Assembly (NCBI GenBank): GCA_020349865.1
Contig: CP070700.1
Coordinates: forward strand, 1,311,146-1,317,237
Source: Desulfobacteraceae bacterium
GTDB taxonomy: Bacteria; Desulfobacterota; DSM-4660; Desulfatiglandales; Desulfatiglandaceae
Reading direction: 5' to 3'
Length of the DNA: 6,092 nucleotides
Shown here: positions 1 to 4,875 of the stretch, piece by piece
Layout of the letters: each line of letters begins with the position of its first letter
Position numbering within the stretch: position 1 is the stretch's first letter
Made by a program: the position numbers and the translations under genes
The notes under the pieces: model-generated
Database searches by the model: none
Told to the model about the DNA's origin: nothing
Seen by the model: only the letters and a program-made list of their open reading frames with translations

Positions 1-3000
1 ACCAAGCATAAGCGGTCAGGCCAATGTAATTACCAGATCTTTATTGATGGCAGAGGTGCATCCTGAGACCATTAGTTATATTGAGACCCATGGAACCGGC
101 ACCAATCTGGGAGACCCGATAGAAATTACTGCACTAACAGAGTGCTTTCGTGCAAATACCGAAAAAAAGGGATTTTGTGCTCTAGGATCGGTCAAGACAA
201 ACCTTGGGCACCTTGATACGGCTGCAGGTGTTACAGGTCTTATTAAGACCGTTTTAGCGCTTAAACATAAGAAACTACCACCGAGCTTACATTTTGAAAA
301 GCCAAATCCTAAGATCGATTTTGACAATAGCCCCTTTTATGTAAATGCAACACTGCGTGAGTGGCAGGTTGACGGAATCCCCCGCAGGGCCGGTGTTAGC
401 TCCTTCGGGATAGGCGGCACCAATGCCCATGTGGTTTTAGAAGAGGCGCCACCACGAGGCTCTTCAGGAAAATCCAGAAACTGGCAGTTGCTAATGGTTT
501 CTGCCAAAACGGCAACAGTCCTTGAAACCATTACCACCAATCTGACTGAATATTTAAGAAAATACCCGGAGCAATCCCTTGCTGATATAGCATACACACT
601 TAAAGTGGGTCGCAGTGCATTCAAGCATCGACGGATATTGGTATGCAGGGATCATAATGACGCGGTGGACACCATTTTGAAGATGGACCCGAAGCGGGTT
701 TTCACAGGTTATCATGAGCCGGCTGATCGGCCTGTCAGATTTATGTTTCCAGGCCAAGGCGCCCAATATGTGAATATGGCCCTAGAGATCTATCAAACGG
801 AACCAGTATTCCATGATCAGGTTGATCATTGCTGTAAGCTTCTTCAACCCGAGCTCGGTGTTGATTTACGTAAATTACTTTATCCATCCGAGCAAGATTC
901 GGAATCAGCAACACAACAACTCAAGCAAACGATTATGGCTCAGCCTGCCTTATTCGTGATTGAGTATGCCATGGCTCGATTATGGATGTCCTGGGGTGTG
1001 AGGCCGCAGGCAATGATTGGTCATAGTATTGGTGAATATGTTGCTGCTTGTCTGGCAGGTGTATTTCGTCTGGAAGATGCATTGAGACTTGTAGCCGACC
1101 GAGGGCGTATGATGCAGCAAATGCCTGCGGGTGCCATGTTGGCTGTCGCCCTACCCAAAGAAAGGATTGAACCCTTTCTGGGTGAGCAGATCTCTTTGGC
1201 AGCCATCAATGAGCCTTCTGTCTGCGTTGTGTCAGGGCCGCCGGATGCTATAGAGTCTATGGAGGACCGATTTGCCAAAGAAAGGGTTCCATGCCGCCGT
1301 CTTTATACCTCCCATGCCTTTCATTCAAGATCGATGGATGAGATTTTAGAACCCTTTAGCCGATTTGTAAGCAGCATTGATCTTCACCCGCCTAAAATCC
1401 CTTATATCTCCAATGTCACCGGTACTTGGATCACAGATGCCGAAGCAACGGATGCACATTATTGGGCCCGGCATTTACGCAAAACTGTGCTCTTTGCACC
1501 AGGGATTGAGCAGCTATTAAAGGATCCGGAACAGATCTTACTGGAAGTCGGCCCGGGACGATCATTGAGCAGCCTCCTAAAACGGCGCCCGGATAGAACA
1601 AATAATCATGTTATCCTGTCCTCGATACGTCATCCCAAAGACCAGCAATCAGATATTGCCTTCCTGTTAAATACATTGGGAAAGCTCTGGCTCTCAGGCA
1701 TAGAGGTGGATTGGAATTCCTTTTATGCCGGTGAAAAACGGCACAGAATTCCGCTTCCGACCTACCCGTTTGAGCGGGAAAGTTATTGGATTGCGCCTCA
1801 AAAAGGGATGATAAGCGATATGAGCAAGGCTACGGCTTTAGGAAAGAAATCAGATATCACCGAATGGTTCTACATCCCTTCATGGAAGCGATCAGCTCTG
1901 CCGCTTTCAGATCATGGAGGCGATTCGGTTTCTGCATCCAATAAACGCATGTTGATGTTCATTGATTCACATGGATTTGTACTGAAATTGGTTAAGCATC
2001 TCCAAGAATTGGGATATGAGGTAATTACCGCAAGTCCCGGGGAGCATTTCTCCCCTTCCGGCGCCCATTCCTATACAATCAACCCAGGCAACCAAGAGGA
2101 TTATGATGCATTGATACGCACACTTGAGGAGCAGGATGGGCTGCCTTCCAAGATAGGGCATCTCTGGTCCATTACACCCAACAAAGAAACTCAAGCCGGC
2201 ATTGATTATCCGGACAGATTGTTAGACAAGGGCATTTATAGCCTGCTCTATCTACCCCAGGCGCTTGGCAAACGAGGTCATACGAATCCTCTCCAAGTCA
2301 ATGTCATCTCAAACAATATGCAGGAAGTCACCGGGGATGATCTGCTTTATCCTGAAAAGGCGACATTATTAGGTCCTTGCAAGGTCATCCCTAAGGAGTA
2401 TCCGAATATAACATGCCGCAGTATCGATATTCTAATTCCGCAACCAGCAACAAGGTTTGAGGAGCGAGTTATAAATCAATTAATAGCGGAGCTTTCTACA
2501 GACAACCCTGATACTGTCATTGCTTATCGGGGGAATCATCGTTTGATACAAACCTTTGAGCCGATTCGATTGAATAAGCCCCATCTAAAACCATCCGGAT
2601 TAAGACAACGCGGGGTGTATCTGATTACAGGGGGATTGGGAGGCATTGGCCTTGTATTGGCGGAATATCTGGCAAAAGAGACACAGGCCGCACTTATACT
2701 GACAAGCCGATCAAGTTTTCCGGATGAAAGTGAGTGGCAGCAATGGCTATCAACTCATGAAGAAGACGATGCCATCAGCCGAAAGATAAATAAATTAAAG
2801 GAAATTGAGCAATCAGGCGCTGAGGTGCTCATTATCCGGGCAGATGTGACCAGCGAGCAACAAATGAAGGAGGTGATTTCACAAGCTAAAGCACGCTTTG
2901 GTCAAATCAATGGAGTGATTCATTCTGCAGGGCTTCCGGATGGAACCATTATTCAGAGACGATCAAGGAAAACCACAGAAGAGGTTTTTGCCCCTAAAGT

Positions 3001-4714
3001 CAAAGGCACAATAGTGCTGGATACTGTTTTAAAAGACAATCACCTGGATTTCTTTATTCTTTGTTCATCACTTGCTTCAATCCTGGGGCCAATGGGCCAG
3101 GTTGGCTATTGCTCAGCCAATGCCTTTCTGGATGCCTTTGCTTACAATAAAAGATACAGAGACGGCACATTCACTACAGCCATTAACTGGGATACCTGGC
3201 AGGAAGTAGGGATGGCACTTAAGGCTGTCAAACAATTATCAAAGAGCCTGGATCTGCCAATATCTCAATCGCAGAAAACCGAAGTGAATCATCCCTTATT
3301 CGATTATGTAACCTCTGATGATCCGGGCAAGGAGACCTACGTTTCCCATCTTTCTGTTAAAAAACACTGGGTATTAAACGAACACAGGATCAAATCCCAG
3401 GCCGTTCTTCCAGGCACGGCCTACCTGGAAATGGCCAGGGCTGCATTAGAAAAGCATGTTGGGCATAAGACCGTTGAAATGTGTGATGTCTATTTTCTTA
3501 GGCCCTTGATAGTATCAGAAAATGAAAAGAAAGAGGTCAGGACAATCCTGACAAAAAAGGAGGATGGATACGAGTTTTCCGTTGTGAGCTGCTCGAATCC
3601 AATGGAAAACCAATGGGTGGAACATGTTAAGGGGGCCATTGCATGCATTGATGCGAATCTGTCTGAAAAGCTTGAAATAGGGGAGATTGAAGCAAGATGT
3701 AATGAAACAGAAAGAATCGTCACAGAAAAGATGTACGGATCACAATCTGGTTTGGTAGAGTTCGGACCCAGATGGCATAATAAATTACGAATAAAATCCA
3801 ATGCCCATGAAGGCTTGGCTTTTGTTGAACTTCCTGAAGCATTCGTTGCTGATCTTGACTCATATAAATTGCATCCCTCATTATTAGACTCCGCCACTGC
3901 ATTCATGTTCGGCCGGTTCAAGGAAAAGGCCGAATACCTTCCCCTTTTATGCAAAAAGATAAGGGTATCAAGGGATATGCCTGGAAAAATATTCAGCCAT
4001 GTAAGGTATACGGGTGATAGCAATTCCAAGAAAGAAACCCTGGGATTTGATATTACCATAATGGATGAGCAGGGAATGCCACTGGTGGAAATAGAGGATT
4101 ATATACTCAGGCGTGTAAATGTTGACCATTTCGCCAAAGATATGTACCAAGGGCAGAGTGAAGGTTTGGATTCCCATAAGAATAATACATTGGAAGAAGA
4201 ACTCCTCAAGGCAGGGCTTTTACCAGAGGAAGGTGTAGATGTATTTAGCCGGATACTTGCAAATAATCTACCCCAAGTGTTGGTATCCACACAAGATTTT
4301 ATGTTCAGGTTTGAACAAAGTCATATGGGAGCAGCCCAAGGTTCTAATGTGGTATTAGATAGAACCACTAAAGGTCGTCCAATGCATAAGCGGCCAGAAA
4401 TAAGCTCCAGTTACACAGCTCCGAGAGATGATTTTGAACAAAATATTGCTGAGGTTTGGCAGGAGCTATTAGGCATCCAGCAGATCGGTATTCACGATGA
4501 TTTTTTTGAATTAGGCGGACATTCTTTGATAGCTATTCAAATCATCTCACGTCTACACAAAAAATTTGATGTGGAACTGCCAATTGCCAGCCTATTCGAG
4601 GCGCCTACTGTGGCTGATCTTGCTGAGAAGGTGAAAACAATTGCCTTGGGAAAACAGATACAGGTAGCAGCAGGTGAAAGTCTGGGGAGCGACCGGGAGG
4701 AGATTGAGATATGA
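1..4714 (+). CDS. Type I modular polyketide synthase, C-terminal part (KS-AT-KR-DH-ACP), 5' partial
   Basis: This gene encodes one extension module of a cytosolic assembly-line PKS. The reading frame is open to the window edge (first full codon at 2-4). The residues before the first start-like codons (TTG at 44, ATG at 47) already match KS sequence, so the true start lies upstream. Residues are numbered from the codon at 2. Visible domains are KS C-terminus (1-149), AT (245-533), KR (621-1073), DH (1097-1372), ACP (1474-1547) and an acidic tail ending in REEIEI. The motifs HGTGT, GHSIG, HAFH, TGGLGGIG, the KR Lys-Ser-Tyr-Asn set and GGHSL are all intact, with no frameshift or stop. By family knowledge the module loads malonyl-CoA, condenses it, reduces the beta-ketone and probably dehydrates it. 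The KR-before-DH order is unusual. The stop overlaps the next gene's start, so both are probably co-translated. The natural product cannot be named from this window. Confidence 0.96.
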   Translation, partial: PSISGQANVITRSLLMAEVHPETISYIETHGTGTNLGDPIEITALTECFRANTEKKGFCALGSVKTNLGHLDTAAGVTGLIKTVLALKHKKLPPSLHFEKPNPKIDFDNSPFYVNATLREWQVDGIPRRAGVSSFGIGGTNAHVVLEEAPPRGSSGKSRNWQLLMVSAKTATVLETITTNLTEYLRKYPEQSLADIAYTLKVGRSAFKHRRILVCRDHNDAVDTILKMDPKRVFTGYHEPADRPVRFMFPGQGAQYVNMALEIYQTEPVFHDQVDHCCKLLQPELGVDLRKLLYPSEQDSESATQQLKQTIMAQPALFVIEYAMARLWMSWGVRPQAMIGHSIGEYVAACLAGVFRLEDALRLVADRGRMMQQMPAGAMLAVALPKERIEPFLGEQISLAAINEPSVCVVSGPPDAIESMEDRFAKERVPCRRLYTSHAFHSRSMDEILEPFSRFVSSIDLHPPKIPYISNVTGTWITDAEATDAHYWARHLRKTVLFAPGIEQLLKDPEQILLEVGPGRSLSSLLKRRPDRTNNHVILSSIRHPKDQQSDIAFLLNTLGKLWLSGIEVDWNSFYAGEKRHRIPLPTYPFERESYWIAPQKGMISDMSKATALGKKSDITEWFYIPSWKRSALPLSDHGGDSVSASNKRMLMFIDSHGFVLKLVKHLQELGYEVITASPGEHFSPSGAHSYTINPGNQEDYDALIRTLEEQDGLPSKIGHLWSITPNKETQAGIDYPDRLLDKGIYSLLYLPQALGKRGHTNPLQVNVISNNMQEVTGDDLLYPEKATLLGPCKVIPKEYPNITCRSIDILIPQPATRFEERVINQLIAELSTDNPDTVIAYRGNHRLIQTFEPIRLNKPHLKPSGLRQRGVYLITGGLGGIGLVLAEYLAKETQAALILTSRSSFPDESEWQQWLSTHEEDDAISRKINKLKEIEQSGAEVLIIRADVTSEQQMKEVISQAKARFGQINGVIHSAGLPDGTIIQRRSRKTTEEVFAPKVKGTIVLDTVLKDNHLDFFILCSSLASILGPMGQVGYCSANAFLDAFAYNKRYRDGTFTTAINWDTWQEVGMALKAVKQLSKSLDLPISQSQKTEVNHPLFDYVTSDDPGKETYVSHLSVKKHWVLNEHRIKSQAVLPGTAYLEMARAALEKHVGHKTVEMCDVYFLRPLIVSENEKKEVRTILTKKEDGYEFSVVSCSNPMENQWVEHVKGAIACIDANLSEKLEIGEIEARCNETERIVTEKMYGSQSGLVEFGPRWHNKLRIKSNAHEGLAFVELPEAFVADLDSYKLHPSLLDSATAFMFGRFKEKAEYLPLLCKKIRVSRDMPGKIFSHVRYTGDSNSKKETLGFDITIMDEQGMPLVEIEDYILRRVNVDHFAKDMYQGQSEGLDSHKNNTLEEELLKAGLLPEEGVDVFSRILANNLPQVLVSTQDFMFRFEQSHMGAAQGSNVVLDRTTKGRPMHKRPEISSSYTAPRDDFEQNIAEVWQELLGIQQIGIHDDFFELGGHSLIAIQIISRLHKKFDVELPIASLFEAPTVADLAEKVKTIALGKQIQVAAGESLGSDREEIEI
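2..448 (+). other. Ketosynthase (KS) domain, C-terminal third only
   Basis: This is the end of the KS, which carries out decarboxylative Claisen condensation of the upstream acyl chain with malonyl-ACP. Both catalytic histidines are visible: His30 in HGTGT (codon 89-91) and His70 in KTNLGH (codon 209-211). The domain closes with the usual SSFGIGGTNAHVVLEEAP stretch ending near 448. The active-site cysteine motif lies before the window, so I cannot confirm that the KS is complete or which clade (for example cis-AT, hybrid after an NRPS, or chain-initiating) it belongs to. The two histidines argue for an active elongating KS rather than a decarboxylase-only or decayed copy. Confidence 0.95.
734..1600 (+). 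other. Acyltransferase (AT) domain, predicted malonyl-CoA specific
   Basis: The AT loads the extender unit onto the module's ACP. It starts at the FPGQGAQY motif, and the nucleophilic serine is Ser342 in GHSIGEY (codon 1025-1027). The specificity motif is HAFH (1313-1324, residues 438-441). In AT family knowledge this marks malonyl-CoA, whereas YASH marks methylmalonyl-CoA. The LLEVGPG strand near 1538-1558 marks the C-terminal part. A KS-AT linker (about 449-733) precedes it. It is followed by the post-AT linker with the conserved PLPTYPFER motif (about 1754-1777). The domain has normal length and no obvious defect, so an unbranched C2 extension is expected. Malonyl preference is a motif prediction only. 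Confidence 0.93.
1862..3220 (+). other. Ketoreductase (KR) domain, structural and catalytic subdomains
   Basis: The KR reduces the beta-keto group with NADPH. The region from about 1862 (WFYIPSW) to 2600 fits the non-catalytic structural half, including NNMQEVTGDDLL and LGPCKVIPKEYP stretches typical of this family. The catalytic short-chain dehydrogenase half starts at RGVYLITGGLGGIG (nucleotide-binding loop 2627-2650). The catalytic set is complete: Lys999, Ser1023, Tyr1036 and Asn1040, with the expected Ser-Tyr spacing of 13 and Tyr-Asn spacing of 4. An insert around 2710-2800 (EWQQWLSTHEEDDAISRKI) is normal for this KR subgroup. The stereochemistry markers are atypical: Pro-Asp-Gly replaces the B-type Leu-Asp-Asp, and the A-type Trp position is Leu1028. 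The hydroxyl configuration is therefore not assigned. Its extreme C-terminal segment may lie beyond the DH. Confidence 0.93.
3290..4117 (+). other. Dehydratase (DH) domain, PS-DH family, located after the KR
   Basis: The DH removes water from the beta-hydroxyacyl-ACP to give an alpha,beta-unsaturated chain. It has about 276 residues, a normal size for the double-hotdog fold. It starts at HPLFDYV. The likely catalytic His1128 is in HRIKSQAVLP (3383-3412), a version of HxxxGxxxxP in which the Gly is Ser1132. The second hotdog has FGPRWHNK (about 3761-3784). It also carries the likely catalytic Asp1296 in HPSLLDSATA (codon 3887-3889), where the usual Gln/His four residues after the Asp is Ala. 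The domain ends near VEIEDYILRRV. Both catalytic residues are present, so activity is plausible. A pyran-forming or double-bond-shifting relative of the DH fold is the main alternative. Its position after the KR is the reverse of the canonical order. Confidence 0.87.
4190..4300 (+). other. Conserved helix-strand segment, probably the displaced C-terminal end of the KR
   Basis: After the DH and a variable stretch (about 4118-4189) comes a segment of about 37 residues with the pattern GLLPEEGVDVFSRIL followed by PQVLVSTQDF. In ordinary KR domains a similar 'G-I-x-P-x-E-G ... L ... PQVxVxxxD' pattern follows the NWxxW-GMA motif directly and closes the domain. Here the NWDTW-GMA motif is at 3185-3217, about 970 bases earlier, with the whole DH between. 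I therefore read this as the last KR element, separated from its core. The pattern recognition is from memory and no structural comparison was made. The alternative is a linker conserved for other reasons. Confidence 0.55.
4421..4642 (+). other. Acyl carrier protein (ACP) domain, PP-binding, PCP-like motif
   Basis: The carrier tethers the growing chain on a 4'-phosphopantetheine arm. The attachment site is Ser1508 in FFELGGHSL (codon 4523-4525). Flanking helices fit the family: FEQNIAEVWQELLG upstream and LPIASLFEAPTVADLAEKV downstream. The GGHSL core is closer to peptidyl carrier proteins than to the DSL motif of actinobacterial ACPs. This is usual for PKS modules in cyanobacterial and myxobacterial hybrid systems. 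There is one carrier only, no tandem copy, and no thioesterase after it, so the chain must be handed to another protein. The next gene begins with a docking and a condensation domain, which fits that role. Confidence 0.95.
4655..4711 (+). other. C-terminal acidic tail, candidate docking peptide (SLiM)
   Basis: The last 19 residues after the ACP are non-domain sequence ending in ESLGSDREEIEI. TubC-type beta-hairpin docking domains are known to bind short, acidic, C-terminal linear motifs of the upstream protein, and the next gene starts with such a domain. The acidic-hydrophobic REEIEI end fits that role. The pairing is inferred from the family and from adjacency, not demonstrated. Confidence 0.6.
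4696..4702 (+). promoter_or_regulatory. Ribosome binding site of the NRPS gene
   Basis: The sequence GGAGGAG ends 8 bases before the ATG at 4711. It lies inside the last codons of the PKS gene and matches the anti-Shine-Dalgarno core well. It supports the ATG at 4711 as the start and allows independent re-initiation, in addition to coupling through the ATGA stop-start overlap. Confidence 0.8.
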
Positions 4715-4875
4715 ACACCTCTGAGTTTTTATCCTACCTCAGTGGATTGGATATACGCCTTCGTGCAGAAGGCGATCGGTTGAGGTGCAATGCACCAAAA
4801 GGGGCCTTGACACAAGAGATCCGTGATGAGCTAACCGAACGTAAAGCCGAAATTCTATCCTTCTTGAGCAAACTG
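4711..4875 (+). other. TubC-type N-terminal docking domain
   Basis: Residues 1-55 fit the TubC N-terminal docking domain of hybrid PKS-NRPS proteins. There is a first helix (SEFLSYLSGL), then a beta hairpin built on IRLRAEGDRLRCNAPKG with the diagnostic 'EGDRLR...APKGALT' pattern, then the helix EIRDELTERKAEILSFL. In this family the domain sits at the very N-terminus and recognises the C-terminal peptide of the preceding synthase, giving assembly order. Directly upstream is a PKS ending in an acidic tail, which fits. Length and pattern are complete. Confidence 0.9.

Noticed and set aside
44..49. TTG (44) and ATG (47) as the start of the PKS gene
   Set aside because: The codons from 2 onward already encode conserved KS sequence (ISGQAN...), and a KS cannot begin 30 residues before HGTGT. 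The gene is simply cut by the window edge.
2710..2800. Insertion in the KR (EWQQWLSTHEEDDAISRKI) as a foreign element
   Set aside because: A similar acidic and SRKI-containing insert is a normal part of this KR subgroup in hybrid PKS proteins, so it is not a sign of recombination.
3490..4059. A 189-codon open frame on the minus strand opposite the DH
   Set aside because: It lies fully within the DH coding region and encodes no recognisable domain. The sense strand there has clear catalytic motifs, so this is a shadow frame.
6..4398. Short direct repeat GCATAAGCGG at about 6 and again at about 4385
   Set aside because: Only about 10 bases match exactly, the two copies are read in different codon phases, and there is no associated structure. 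This is consistent with chance in 6 kb.
4501..4507. Run of seven T as a possible frameshift or slippage site in the ACP
   Set aside because: The zero frame reads correctly through it (DDFFELGGHSL) and on to the C-terminal tail. No alternative frame gives a sensible product.
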